DNA from: Clavibacter sp. VKM Ac-2873
GTDB lineage: Bacteria; Actinomycetota; Actinomycetes; Actinomycetales; Microbacteriaceae
Direction: 5' to 3'
Assembly (NCBI RefSeq): GCF_015351075.1
Contig: NZ_JADKRS010000002.1
Coordinates: forward strand, 1 to 64,000
DNA: 64,000 bases
Positions 16,501-24,771 of the stretch are shown here, piece after piece (position 1 is the stretch's first letter; the number at the start of each line of letters is the position of its first letter). The notes below the pieces were generated by a model that was given only the letters and a program-made list of their open reading frames with translations, made no database searches and had not been told where the DNA came from. The position numbers were made by a program, and so were the translations under genes.

Positions 16501-16855
16501 CGGCGTCTCGCTGGACACCTTCGTCGGCTGGCTCCGGGAGGACGGCCACGACATCGAGCTCGTCCCCGACCACGCGGAGTGGGTCGCCCGGTTCCGCCAG
16601 GCGCTGGGGTCGCTCCCGGACGCGGATCGCGCCCGGTCGGTCCTGCCGCTGATGCACGCGTTCGCCGCACCGGAGGAACCGCACGCCGGATCGGCGATCC
16701 CCGCCGACGCGTTCGCCGAGGCCGTCCGCGCGGTCCGGCCGCTCGGATCGCCGGAGATCCCGACGCTCGACCACGCGCTCATCACCAAGGTGGCCGACGA
16801 CCTCGCGTTCCTGGGGCTGCTCGCGCCGATGCCGGTGCCGGTGGCGGCCGCTTGA
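13484..16855 (+). CDS. car: Carboxylic acid reductase (A-T-R three-domain enzyme)
   Basis: About 1123 residues. An adenylation domain (about 1-560) has LLYTSGSTGTPKGAM and LYGSTEAGGI. A carrier domain has the phosphopantetheine site GGDSLSAL (Ser near 620). A thioester reductase domain (from about 690) has the NADPH motif LTGANGYLG and the catalytic YGASKWASE. CARs reduce aryl or fatty acids to aldehydes using ATP and NADPH. Fatty-acyl or aromatic substrates are both possible. The start is uncertain: TTG 13469 lies nine bases from a GAGGAGAGG site, while ATGs at 13484, 13499 and 13514 sit in the tandem repeats, each with a GGGGA ahead. The PPTase upstream should activate it. Confidence 0.92.
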   Translation: MGTEQMGTEHMGSEHDDTSIEAIFERHADRTALRERSGPDIADTSFRELWDRASALAAALGETVAAGDRIAVLGTATADAVTLDLATWILGAVSVPLQASAPVAALQAIVGETTPVWIAATVEQAATARAVADASGDDIRTMLLDSGRDSGSDTDLTLDALVARGAGLPRRSPWHPAPGEDPLALLLYTSGSTGTPKGAMYTRSMVERMWHVLRPDPARAADAADGIVGYAYLPMSHLTGRSSLLATLGRGGTVALATSSDLSTLFEDLRAFTPTEFVFVPRVAEMLRQEGDREEQRRLAADGEDPDAVRAAVQADLRVRAFGGRIRQAICTSAPLTPGLRTYVEECLGLTLHDLYGSTEAGGILHDGVVQQPPVTAHKLVDVPELGYRTTDLPHPRGELLIKSTAVIAGYFRRPDVTAAVFDEDGFYRTGDVMAQTAPDTYEYLDRRNNVIKLSQGEFVAVASLEATYGGTPEVHQIALHGDSRHAFLVAVVVPATAGASERDILAALQRTAREHGLAPYEVPRGVIVEPQPFTVDDGMLSDAGKLLRLRLTQRYGERFAALYDALAEQQTGTLVAALRERVGDEPTVDTVVRAALQLLGAEVPPATAAAARFQDLGGDSLSALTFSGILEDVFDAEVPVGVITDPTNDLAAVAAFVERSASDDRPTVTRVHGAGASTLRASDLRLDRVLGGVPAPVRRAPAGRPGSRTVLLTGANGYLGRFLAIDWLERLAPEGGSLVCIVRGADDADARRRLDTAFAADPAFARRFAELAGSLEVRAGDVSEHHLGLDDARWEDLAARVDLVAHAAALVNHVLPYSALFGPNVVGTAEVIRLAIAAGSVPVTFVSSVAVAGGARPSAAADAAPSAPAALDEHADIRARIPEWSVGDEYANGYGASKWASEVLLREAHDQHGVPVAVFRSDMILGHPRWRGQLNLPDVFSRLMWSVLTTGLAPASFVRRGPDGERQRSHYDGLPADFTAAAIDGIGAALTEGHRTFNVVNPHDDGVSLDTFVGWLREDGHDIELVPDHAEWVARFRQALGSLPDADRARSVLPLMHAFAAPEEPHAGSAIPADAFAEAVRAVRPLGSPEIPTLDHALITKVADDLAFLGLLAPMPVPVAAA

Positions 16856-16880
16856 CGCCCACGCACGGGGACTGAGTTCG

Positions 16881-16911
16881 AGGGGCCGGCAGCCACGCGC
16901 TGCCGGCCCCT
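16881..16911 (+). terminator. Terminator after the reductase
   Basis: Perfect 12-bp stem (16881-16892 with 16900-16911) and a 7-base loop, closing the PPTase-reductase unit. Confidence 0.75.
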
Positions 16912-17029
16912 CCTGTCGTGTCGGCGGCCGGCGACGACGACCGGATCCGTCGCCGGAGGAGAAGATACACGCCGGTAACACGAGGGAAACCGCGGTGATA
17001 CGGGGCAGAACCACACTGGACGGAAATAC

Positions 17030-17043
17030 CTATCAAACGATAG
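17030..17043 (+). promoter_or_regulatory. Palindrome CTATCAAACGATAG, candidate TetR operator
   Basis: A 5-bp perfect inverted repeat around AAAC in an AT-rich patch about 70 bases before the permease start. TetR dimers bind palindromes of about this size, and the operon ends in a TetR gene, so autoregulation is likely. I looked for a guanidine-I (ykkC) riboswitch in this leader and saw no convincing match. Confidence 0.5.
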
Positions 17044-17111
17044 ATACTCCGACCGGGCAACCGGATCCGCGGCGCATCCCCACCCCGCGCCCTCCGTGAG
17101 AGGCCAGCAGA

Positions 17112-18707
17112 TTGAGCACCCCGCACACCCCATCGCCGGCGGCGACACCCGCCGCGGCCCCGACTCCGCTGATCCCGCCCGGCTACGCCCAGGAGCTGCA
17201 CCGCGGTGTCGGCCCCTTCTCCTCGTTCGCGGCCGGGTTCTCCTTCGTCTCGATCCTCACGACGGTGTTCCAGCTCTTCGGCCTCGGCTTCGGGCTGGGC
17301 GGCGCCGCCTTCTTCTGGGCGTGGCCGATCGTGTTCGTCGGCCAGCTGCTCGTGGCGCTGAACTTCGCGCAGCTCGCCGCGTCGTGGCCCATCTCGGGCG
17401 CGATCTTCCAGTGGTCGAGCCGGCTCGCGGGCACGACGTTCGGCTGGTTCACCGGCTGGACCATGATCGTCGGCCAGATCCTCACGGTCGCCGTCGCGGC
17501 CATCGCGGTGCAGGCCGTGCTGCCGTCCATCTGGGCCGGGTTCCAGATCGTGGGCGGGCCGGACGCGGATCCGTCGGTCGCCTCCCCCACGGGATCCGCC
17601 AACGCCGTGCTGCTCGGGATCATCATGCTGGCGGTCACGACGGTCGTGAACATCCTCAGCGTGCGGCTCATGGCGCGGGTGACGACGGCGGGCGTCGCCA
17701 TCGAGATGGTCGGCGTCGTCGCGCTCGTCGCCGTGCTGTTCCTGCTGCCGAAGCGCGGGCCCGAGGTCGTCTTCTCGACCGCGGGATCCGCGAGCGAGGA
17801 GCCGTACGTGTGGGCGTTCCTCGCCTCCTCGCTCATGGCCGCGTACGTGATGGTCGGCTTCGACTCCGCGGGCGAGCTCGCCGAGGAGACCCACAGCCCG
17901 CGGAAGACCACGCCCAAGACGATCATCCGCGCGCTCACGGTCTCCGGGCTCGGCGGGGCGCTGCTCATCGTGGGCGCGCTCGTCGCGGCGCCGAGCCTCA
18001 CCGACGGCCAGCTCGCCACGCAGGGGCTCGCGTGGGTGATCACCTCGGTCGCCGGCGAGGTGGGCGGCCGCCTGCTGCTCTGCGCGGTCGCGGTCGCGGT
18101 GTTCGCGTGCACGCTCGCCGTGCAGACCTCGGGCACCCGCATGATCTACTCGATGGCCCGCGAGAGGGCCCTCCCCTTCCACCGCCAGCTCGCGCGGGTG
18201 TCGCCGCGCACGGGCACGCCGGTGCTCACCTCCGTCGTGGTCGGGGTCGGCGCGGTCCTCGCGCTCGTGGTCAACGCCGGGCAGTCCGCCATCTTCACGG
18301 CGCTCTCGAGCCTCTGCATCGCGATGCTGTACCTCGCCTACCTCGGGGTCACCGGGCCGCTGCTCGTGGCCCGGATCCGCGGGCGCTTCCCGGCGGGCGG
18401 CGTCGACGAGGACGGCAAGCCGCTGTTCACGCTCGGCCGCTGGGGGATCCCGGTCAACGCCGTCGCCGTGCTCTTCCAGGCGGCCATGGCCGTGAACCTC
18501 ATCTGGCCGCGCCCCGAGATCTACGACCTCACGGGCGAATCCTGGTGGCTGCAGTACAGCGCCCTGCTCTTCATCGGCGCGACCCTCGCCGTGGGCTGGG
18601 GCTACCACGCGTGGCGGCACCGCTCCGACGGCCCCATCCGGCTCACCGAGGTGCCGACGACCGCGACCATCCCCGTGGTCGAGCCGGCGGCAGCGGGCAT
18701 CCGATGA
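17112..18707 (+). CDS. APC-family permease of the urea/guanidine operon
   Basis: 531 residues with about twelve transmembrane segments and the amino acid-polyamine-organocation pattern: GPFSSFAAGFSFVSI in the first helix, a Glu/Thr-containing GELAEETHSPRKTTPKTI loop, and the later SMARERALPFH motif. Permeases of this type are usual beside urea/guanidine carboxylases and probably bring in the substrate. Start is TTG 17112, nine bases after GAGAGG; no ATG or GTG in the frame fits as well. The stop overlaps the next start (ATGA). Confidence 0.85.
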   Translation: MSTPHTPSPAATPAAAPTPLIPPGYAQELHRGVGPFSSFAAGFSFVSILTTVFQLFGLGFGLGGAAFFWAWPIVFVGQLLVALNFAQLAASWPISGAIFQWSSRLAGTTFGWFTGWTMIVGQILTVAVAAIAVQAVLPSIWAGFQIVGGPDADPSVASPTGSANAVLLGIIMLAVTTVVNILSVRLMARVTTAGVAIEMVGVVALVAVLFLLPKRGPEVVFSTAGSASEEPYVWAFLASSLMAAYVMVGFDSAGELAEETHSPRKTTPKTIIRALTVSGLGGALLIVGALVAAPSLTDGQLATQGLAWVITSVAGEVGGRLLLCAVAVAVFACTLAVQTSGTRMIYSMARERALPFHRQLARVSPRTGTPVLTSVVVGVGAVLALVVNAGQSAIFTALSSLCIAMLYLAYLGVTGPLLVARIRGRFPAGGVDEDGKPLFTLGRWGIPVNAVAVLFQAAMAVNLIWPRPEIYDLTGESWWLQYSALLFIGATLAVGWGYHAWRHRSDGPIRLTEVPTTATIPVVEPAAAGIR

Positions 18708-19546
18708 GGGACCTGCGCACCACCGACAGCGTCACCGCGTCCCGCGCCGACGCCCGCGCGCAGGCCGACCGCCGGAGCGAGTGGATGCCGTACGTGCCCG
18801 CGTCCTCGTCGCCGCACCGGCCGGACGGCGTGGCCGCGGACGCGCTCACCTGGGCCGAGACCGTGGCGCCCGGCGGGTACGCGCACCGGGTGCTGGCGCG
18901 CGGATCCCGCCTCCGCCTCGACGACCCCACTGGCGACGCGTGCGCGCACGTCGTGCTCTACGACGCGCTCGCGCCGTGGGAACGGCTGAACGTCGCCGAC
19001 ACCGTGAAGATCCCGTGGCAGGCGTACCTCGGCGAGGGCTCCCCGCTGCTGAGCGGCGACGGCCGGATCCTCGCGAGCGTCGTGGAGGACACGTCCGGCC
19101 ACCACGACGCGCTCTGCGGCACCTCCACCGACGCGCTCAACGACCGGCGCTACGGCGGATCCGCGCCCGAGGGCCCCACGCCGAGCGGCCGGTCGCTGCT
19201 CGTGAAGGCCGCCGCCAAGCACGGCCTCACCCGGCGCGACCTGCCTCCGAGCGTCTCCTTCTTCCAGGGCGTGCGCGTGGAGGAGGACGGCGCGCTGCGG
19301 CCCACCGGGTCCGCGGGCGCCGGCACGCACGTGACGCTCGTGGCCGAGATGCCGCTCCTGGTGCTGATCGCGAACGTGCCGCACCCGCTCGACCCGCGGC
19401 CGGCCTACACGACGGGCCCGCTGCGGATCCATGCCTGGCGCGGATCCCCCACCGGGCCCGACGACGCGCGCTTCCACGCCACCCCCGAGCTCACGCGCGC
19501 CTACCTGAACGCGATCGACCACTGCGAAGCGAGAGGAACCCGATGA
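18704..19546 (+). CDS. DUF1989 protein 1 (urea carboxylase-associated; CgdB/CgdA-like)
   Basis: 280 residues of the DUF1989 family. Motifs include DPTGDACAHVVLYDA, the His/Cys run SGHHDALCGTSTDALNDRRYG, and the closing PHPLDPR. Pairs of DUF1989 proteins form the carboxyguanidine deiminase (CgdAB) of guanidine-degrading bacteria; older annotation calls them urea carboxylase-associated proteins. Together with the carboxylase downstream they would turn carboxyguanidine into allophanate and ammonia. ATG overlaps the permease stop, and the gene's own stop overlaps the next start, so all are cotranslated. This one is longer than its partner and has an extra N-terminal segment. Confidence 0.8.
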   Translation: MRDLRTTDSVTASRADARAQADRRSEWMPYVPASSSPHRPDGVAADALTWAETVAPGGYAHRVLARGSRLRLDDPTGDACAHVVLYDALAPWERLNVADTVKIPWQAYLGEGSPLLSGDGRILASVVEDTSGHHDALCGTSTDALNDRRYGGSAPEGPTPSGRSLLVKAAAKHGLTRRDLPPSVSFFQGVRVEEDGALRPTGSAGAGTHVTLVAEMPLLVLIANVPHPLDPRPAYTTGPLRIHAWRGSPTGPDDARFHATPELTRAYLNAIDHCEARGTR

Positions 19547-20235
19547 CCCGCACCGTGGCATCCCCCGTCCCGACCGGCGCCGTCCACGCGCCCGACGCCG
19601 TGCTCGACTGGGGCTCGTCGCTCGTGGCGGGCCGGGTCGTGCGCGACGACCGCGTGGCGCCGCTCGCGCCCTGGTCCGCCGTCGTGCGCGCGGGCGAGGT
19701 GCTCACGATCGTGGACGTGGGCGGCAACCAGTCCGCCGACTGCCTGGTCTACGACGCCCAGGACACGCACGAGCGCTACAGCGTCCCCGACACCCTCGTG
19801 GCGCAGGGCAACGCGTACATCCGCACCGGCACCGTGCTCATGTCGAGCGAGGGCCGGCCGCTGATGACCGTGGTGGGCAACGAGATCGACCGCCAGGACA
19901 CCCTCGGCGGCGCCTGCTCGAAGGAGTCGAACACGCTCCGCTACGGGCACCACACCGCGTACCAGCACGGCTGCCGCGAGAACTTCCTGACCGAGGCGGC
20001 GCGGCACGGGCTGGGCGCGCGCGACATCGTGTCGAACATCAACTGGTTCATGAACGTGCCCGTGGAGGCCGACGGATCCCTCGGCATCGTCGACGGCATG
20101 AGCGCGCCCGGCAAGCGGGTGGCCCTCCGCGCGGAGCGGGACGTGCTGGTGATCGTCTCCAACTGCCCGCAGATGAACAACCCGTGCAACGACTTCAGCT
20201 GCACGCCGCTGCGGATGATCGTGGTCGCGCCGTGA
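19543..20235 (+). CDS. DUF1989 protein 2 (urea carboxylase-associated; CgdA/CgdB-like)
   Basis: 230 residues, the second DUF1989 subunit. Recognisable blocks are VDVGGNQSADCLVYDAQDTHERYS, the Cys/His region LGGACSKESNTLRYGHHT, HGCRENFL, INWFMNVP and NCPQMNNPCNDFSCTP; the conserved Cys and His residues are likely metal or catalytic ligands. It probably pairs with the upstream protein as carboxyguanidine deiminase. A GAGAGG ribosome site sits in the end of the previous gene. Overlaps both neighbours by four bases. Confidence 0.8.
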   Translation: MTRTVASPVPTGAVHAPDAVLDWGSSLVAGRVVRDDRVAPLAPWSAVVRAGEVLTIVDVGGNQSADCLVYDAQDTHERYSVPDTLVAQGNAYIRTGTVLMSSEGRPLMTVVGNEIDRQDTLGGACSKESNTLRYGHHTAYQHGCRENFLTEAARHGLGARDIVSNINWFMNVPVEADGSLGIVDGMSAPGKRVALRAERDVLVIVSNCPQMNNPCNDFSCTPLRMIVVAP

Positions 20236-23200
20236 GCGCCCTCGTGAGCGGCGCCGGCGGCGAGCCCCGCGCGCTCGACCTCGACACCGTCCTCGTCGCG
20301 AACCGCGGTGAGATCGCGTGCCGCGTGATCCGCACCGCGAAGGCCATGGGGATGCGCACGGTCGCGGTCTTCTCCGACGCCGACCGCGCAGCCCCGCACG
20401 TGCGCGAGGCCGACGAGGCCGTGCGTCTGGGCCCGGCCGCGCCGCGCGAGTCGTACCTGCGCATCGACGCGATCATCGAGGCGGCGCGCGCGACGGGCGC
20501 CGGCCTCATCCACCCCGGCTACGGGTTCCTCAGCGAGAACCTGGAGTTCGCGTCGGCCTGCGAGGAGGCGGGGATCCGCTTCGTCGGGCCGACCGCCGAC
20601 CAGATCCTCGCGTTCGGCGCGAAGCACACCGCGCGCGAGCTGGCCGAGGCCGCCGGGGTGCCCCTGCTCGCCGGGACCGGCCTCCTCGCGGACGCCGACG
20701 AGGCCGTGGGCGAGGCCGAGCGCATCGGCCTGCCCGTGATGCTCAAGGCCACGGGTGGCGGGGGCGGCATCGGCATGCAGGCGTGCGCGACGGCCGCCGA
20801 GGTCCGGGAGGCGTTCGGGCGGGTGACGCGGCTCGCGGAGTCGGCGTTCGGATCCACCGGCATCTTCCTCGAGCGGCTCGTGCGCCCGGCCCGGCACGTG
20901 GAGGTGCAGCTCGTGGGCGACGGCGCGGGCCGTGTCGCGGTCATCGGCGACCGCGACTGCTCGCTCCAGCGCCGCAACCAGAAGGTCATCGAGGAGGCGC
21001 CGGCGCCGGCGCTGCCCGACCGCGTGCGCGCGCAGCTGCACGCCTCGGCCCGCGCGCTCGCGGAGTCGGTCTCCTACCGCAGCGCCGGCACGGTCGAGTT
21101 CGTCTACGACCCGGTGCGCGAGGAGGCCGCGTTCCTCGAGGTGAACACGCGCCTGCAGGTCGAGCACCCCGTCACCGAGGAGGTGCACGGCGTCGACCTC
21201 GTGGAGCTCATGCTGCGGCTCGCGCGCGACGGCGCCGCGGGGCTGCCCGACGACCTCTTCACGCGGGAGTGGATCCCTGCGGGCCACGCCGTCGAGGCGC
21301 GCGTCTACGCGGAGGACCCGGCGAAGGGATCCCGGCCGTCGAGCGGCCTCGTGACGCAGGCCGTGCTGCCGTCAGGGCCCGGGATCCGCGTCGACGGCTG
21401 GATCGAGACCGGCCTCGAGGTCTCGGCCTCCTACGACCCGCTGCTGGCGAAGGTCATCGCCACGGGCGAGACCCGCGACGACGCGCTCGACCTCCTCGGC
21501 GAGGCGCTGGACGGCTCCCGGATCGACGGCATCGTCACCAACATCGGCCTGCTGCGGGCGCTCACCGACGACCTCGAGCTGCGCACGGCCACGCACTCCA
21601 CGTCGACGCTCGACGTGACCGACGACCCGGCGCCGCGCATCGACGTGGTCTCCCCCGGCACCATGACCACGGTGCAGGACCTGCCCGGTCGGCTCGGGTA
21701 CTGGCAGGTCGGCGTGCCGCCGAGCGGGCCGTTCGATCCCGTGTCGCTCGCGGAGGCGAACCTCGCGGTCGGCAACCCGGAGGGCGCGCCCGGGCTGGAG
21801 ATCACGGCGGACGGGCCGACCCTCCGCTTCTCGACCGCGTCCGTGGTCGCGGTCACGGGCGCTCCCGCGCCCGTCACGATCGACGGGGAGCCCGCCCGGA
21901 TGTGGGAGCCGCTCGAGGTCGCCGCCGGGCAGGCGCTCGCGATCGGCCGCGCTGACGGGCCCGGGCTCCGCCTGTTCCTGGCCGTCCGCGGCGGGATCGA
22001 CGTGCCCGCGTACCTCGGATCCGCGTCCACCTTCACGCTCGGCCGCTTCGGCGGGCACGCGGGCCGGGCGCTCCTCGCGGGCGACGTGCTGCGGCCCGGA
22101 TCCCCCGACTCCGACGCCGACCACCCCGCGTTCCCCGCGGGCGCGCGCCTCGGGATCATCGGCGGCCCGACCCCGGCGCACCGCCGGCCCGCGCTCACCT
22201 CCGCGTGGGAGATCGGCGTCACGGAGGGCCCGCACGCGGCGCCCGACTTCTTCACGCGCGCCGACATCGACGTGCTCTACGCCACCGACTACGGCGTGCA
22301 CCACAACTCGGCGCGCACCGGGATCCGGCTCATCGGCCCGCGGCCCGGCTGGGCGCGCGAGGACGGCGGCGAGGCGGGCCTGCACCCGTCGAACATCCAC
22401 GACACCCCGTACGCGGTCGGCGCGATCGACTTCACGGGCGACACCCCGATCATCCTCGGTCCCGACGGGCCGTCGCTCGGCGGGTTCGTGTGCCCGGCGG
22501 TCGTGGCGAGCGGCGAGCTGTGGAAGCTCGGCCAGCTGCGGCCCGGCGACACCGTGCGGTTCGTGCCCGTGACGGAGGCGGCCGCCGCGTCGCTCGTGGA
22601 CGCGCGCTCCTCGCTCCAGGTGATCCGCGCGGGCGGCGACGGCGACGACGGCGTGATCGGACGGCTCGAGCCCACCGATGCGCGCCCGGGCGTCGCCTAC
22701 CGCCGCGACGGCGACGACAACGTGCTCGTCGAGTACGGCGACATGACCCTCGACATCGCGCTCCGCATGCGCGTGCACGCGCTCATGACGCGCCTGCAGG
22801 AGCACACGCCGCCGGGCGTGCTCGAGGTGACGCCGGGGATCCGCTCGCTCCAGGTCCGCACCGACGCGCGCGTGCTGAAGGCGACAGCCGTCACGCGGCT
22901 GCTGCAGGAGCTGGAGGACGAGATCCCGCCCACCGGGCAGCTCGTCGTGCCGTCGCGGAAGGTCCGGCTGCCGCTCTCCTGGGACGACCCGGCGACGCGC
23001 CTCGCGATCGAGCGCTACATGGCGGGCGTCCGCGACGACGCGCCCTGGACCCCGTGGAACATCGAGTTCATCCGCCGCATCAACGGCCTCGACTCGGTCG
23101 ACGACGTCTTCCGCACGGTCTTCGACGCGAGCTACCTCGTGCTCGGCCTCGGCGACGTGTACCTCGGCGCGCCCGTGGCCACGCCGTTGGATCCGCGCCA

Positions 23201-23897
23201 CCGCCTGGTGACCACGAAGTACAACCCGGCGCGCACCTGGACCGCCGAGAACTCGGTCGGCATCGGCGGCGCGTACCTCTGCATCTACGGGATGGAGGGG
23301 CCGGGCGGGTACCAGTTCGTCGGCCGCACGGTGCAGATCTGGAACCGCTTCCGCCGCGGCGGGCTCTTCCAGGACGACCCGTGGGCGCTGCGCTTCTTCG
23401 ACCGGATCGAGTGGTACCCGGTCGGCGCGGAGGAGCTGCTCGAACTGCGCGCCGAGACGGACGCCGGACGCGGTCACTACGAGACCGAGGACGGCGAGTT
23501 CTCCCTCGCCGACCACCACGCGTTCCTGGCGGCGAACGACGCGTCGATCCGCTCCTTCCGCCAGACCCAGACGCGCGCGTTCGAGGAGGAGAAGGCGCGC
23601 TGGCGCCTGTCGGGCGAGTTCGACGTGCGCGACGAGCCGCCCGTCGTCGAGGCCGCGACCGTGGCGATCCCGCCGGGCGCGACGGCCGTCACCGCGCCGT
23701 TCACGTCCACCGTCTGGCGGGTGGACGTGCGCCCGGGCGATCCCCTCGGCGTCGGCGACGCCGTGCTCGCGGTCGAGGCGATGAAGATGGAGTCCGTCGT
23801 GGGCGCGCCGGTCGCGGGCCACGTGCTCGACGTGCTCGTCCGCCCCGGCGAGCAGGTCGCGCCCGGGCAGGTGCTCGCCGTGATCGGAACAGCGTGA
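20232..23897 (+). CDS. Biotin-dependent urea/guanidine carboxylase
   Basis: 1221 residues, the normal length. A biotin carboxylase/ATP-grasp part comes first (VLVANRGEIACRVI, HPGYGFLSEN, the Gly-rich KATGGGGGIGMQ, EVNTRLQVEHPVTE). A KipA/AHS2 domain (TTVQDLPGRLGYWQVGVPPSGPFD) and a KipI/AHS1 domain (around VEYGDMTLDIALRMRVH) make up the carboxyltransferase. The C-terminal biotinyl site is VEAMKMES, Lys near residue 1182. Enzymes of this family in clusters with two DUF1989 proteins have been shown to prefer guanidine over urea. I cannot decide the substrate without aligning the carboxyltransferase site. Starts with GTG overlapping the previous stop. No allophanate hydrolase follows. Confidence 0.9.
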   Translation: MSALVSGAGGEPRALDLDTVLVANRGEIACRVIRTAKAMGMRTVAVFSDADRAAPHVREADEAVRLGPAAPRESYLRIDAIIEAARATGAGLIHPGYGFLSENLEFASACEEAGIRFVGPTADQILAFGAKHTARELAEAAGVPLLAGTGLLADADEAVGEAERIGLPVMLKATGGGGGIGMQACATAAEVREAFGRVTRLAESAFGSTGIFLERLVRPARHVEVQLVGDGAGRVAVIGDRDCSLQRRNQKVIEEAPAPALPDRVRAQLHASARALAESVSYRSAGTVEFVYDPVREEAAFLEVNTRLQVEHPVTEEVHGVDLVELMLRLARDGAAGLPDDLFTREWIPAGHAVEARVYAEDPAKGSRPSSGLVTQAVLPSGPGIRVDGWIETGLEVSASYDPLLAKVIATGETRDDALDLLGEALDGSRIDGIVTNIGLLRALTDDLELRTATHSTSTLDVTDDPAPRIDVVSPGTMTTVQDLPGRLGYWQVGVPPSGPFDPVSLAEANLAVGNPEGAPGLEITADGPTLRFSTASVVAVTGAPAPVTIDGEPARMWEPLEVAAGQALAIGRADGPGLRLFLAVRGGIDVPAYLGSASTFTLGRFGGHAGRALLAGDVLRPGSPDSDADHPAFPAGARLGIIGGPTPAHRRPALTSAWEIGVTEGPHAAPDFFTRADIDVLYATDYGVHHNSARTGIRLIGPRPGWAREDGGEAGLHPSNIHDTPYAVGAIDFTGDTPIILGPDGPSLGGFVCPAVVASGELWKLGQLRPGDTVRFVPVTEAAAASLVDARSSLQVIRAGGDGDDGVIGRLEPTDARPGVAYRRDGDDNVLVEYGDMTLDIALRMRVHALMTRLQEHTPPGVLEVTPGIRSLQVRTDARVLKATAVTRLLQELEDEIPPTGQLVVPSRKVRLPLSWDDPATRLAIERYMAGVRDDAPWTPWNIEFIRRINGLDSVDDVFRTVFDASYLVLGLGDVYLGAPVATPLDPRHRLVTTKYNPARTWTAENSVGIGGAYLCIYGMEGPGGYQFVGRTVQIWNRFRRGGLFQDDPWALRFFDRIEWYPVGAEELLELRAETDAGRGHYETEDGEFSLADHHAFLAANDASIRSFRQTQTRAFEEEKARWRLSGEFDVRDEPPVVEAATVAIPPGATAVTAPFTSTVWRVDVRPGDPLGVGDAVLAVEAMKMESVVGAPVAGHVLDVLVRPGEQVAPGQVLAVIGTA

Positions 23898-23920
23898 TCC
23901 CCACCTGCGAGGATGGCCGG

Positions 23921-24610
23921 ATGGCCAAGGACGACAAGCCGGCCCGCGTCGGCCGCCCCCGCGCGGTGCCCGACGCCGGGTCCCCGCTGAGCCCGCGCGA
24001 GCAGATCCTCGACGCCGCCGCCGCGCTCTTCGCGGAGCACGGGCTGAGCGGCACGTCCACGCGCGCGATCGCGGAGCGGGTCGGGATCCGGCAGGCATCC
24101 CTCTACTACCACTTCGCCGGCAAGGACGACCTGCTCGTCGAGCTGCTCACGCGCTCCGTGCGGCCCAGCCTCGACGTGGTCCGCGGCATCGAGGACCTCG
24201 TCCCCGACCGCGCCTCCGCGGCCGCCGCCCTGCACGCGCTCGTGATGGCCGACTTCCGCACGCTCGCCGACACCCCGCACAACATCGGCACGCTCTACCT
24301 GCTGCCCGAGGTGCAGGGCGAGCGCTACGACGGCTTCCGCCAGCAGCGCCGGGAGCTGCAGGACGCCTATGGCCGCATCGGCACGGCGGCGGCGAGCGCC
24401 GACGTCCGGTCGACCATCGGGCCGGAGGCGCTGGGGGCCGTGCTGATCCAGCTGGCCGAGCTCGTGATCCAGCTCCGCCGCCGCGGCGAGCCGGGCGACG
24501 CCGACCGCGACGCCATCGCCGCCACGTGCCTGCGGGCCTGCGGGCTGGGCACCGCCGAGATCTTCGAGGCGCGACGCGACGCGGAGCAGCTGCTGGCTGT
24601 CACGACATGA
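23921..24610 (+). CDS. TetR-family regulator of the carboxylase operon
   Basis: 229 residues. The N-terminal DNA-binding helix-turn-helix (REQILDAAAALFAEHG, TSTRAIAERVGIRQASLYYHF) is typical TetR; the rest is the helical ligand domain. As last gene of the operon it probably binds the palindrome at 17030-17043 and senses a pathway compound. The ATG at 23921 has GAGG eight bases upstream. A GTG at 23894 overlapping the carboxylase stop is also in frame and would continue the overlap pattern of this operon. Confidence 0.85.
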   Translation: MAKDDKPARVGRPRAVPDAGSPLSPREQILDAAAALFAEHGLSGTSTRAIAERVGIRQASLYYHFAGKDDLLVELLTRSVRPSLDVVRGIEDLVPDRASAAAALHALVMADFRTLADTPHNIGTLYLLPEVQGERYDGFRQQRRELQDAYGRIGTAAASADVRSTIGPEALGAVLIQLAELVIQLRRRGEPGDADRDAIAATCLRACGLGTAEIFEARRDAEQLLAVTT

Positions 24611-24733
24611 AGACCGACTCGTGCTTACGTGGGCGCGCTAATCGTGACACCCCTCCCGAACATCACCTGTCGTTGACTCAGTACCCGCAGGACCACCACA
24701 GAATATACTCGGTCGAGATTTTACTAGCGCTAT

Positions 24734-24759
24734 GTCTTTGTGGGCGTTAGTACAAAGAC
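24734..24759 (-). terminator. Terminator of the DUF262-ATPase operon
   Basis: GTCTTTGT (24734-24741) pairs perfectly with ACAAAGAC (24752-24759) around 10 bases, shortly after the stop of the minus-strand ATPase gene. A smaller hairpin (24766-24779) overlaps the stop itself. Confidence 0.55.
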
Positions 24760-24771
24760 GTGAATCGGCAT

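Noticed and set aside
13022-17014. A 1330-codon open frame on the minus strand opposite the carboxylic acid reductase
   Set aside because: It is low-complexity Arg/Gly/Ala-rich with no domain, and the plus strand carries all CAR motifs. High GC keeps antisense frames open.
16921-17111. Guanidine-I or other riboswitch in the permease leader
   Set aside because: No conserved core motif was seen by eye; a covariance search would be decisive.
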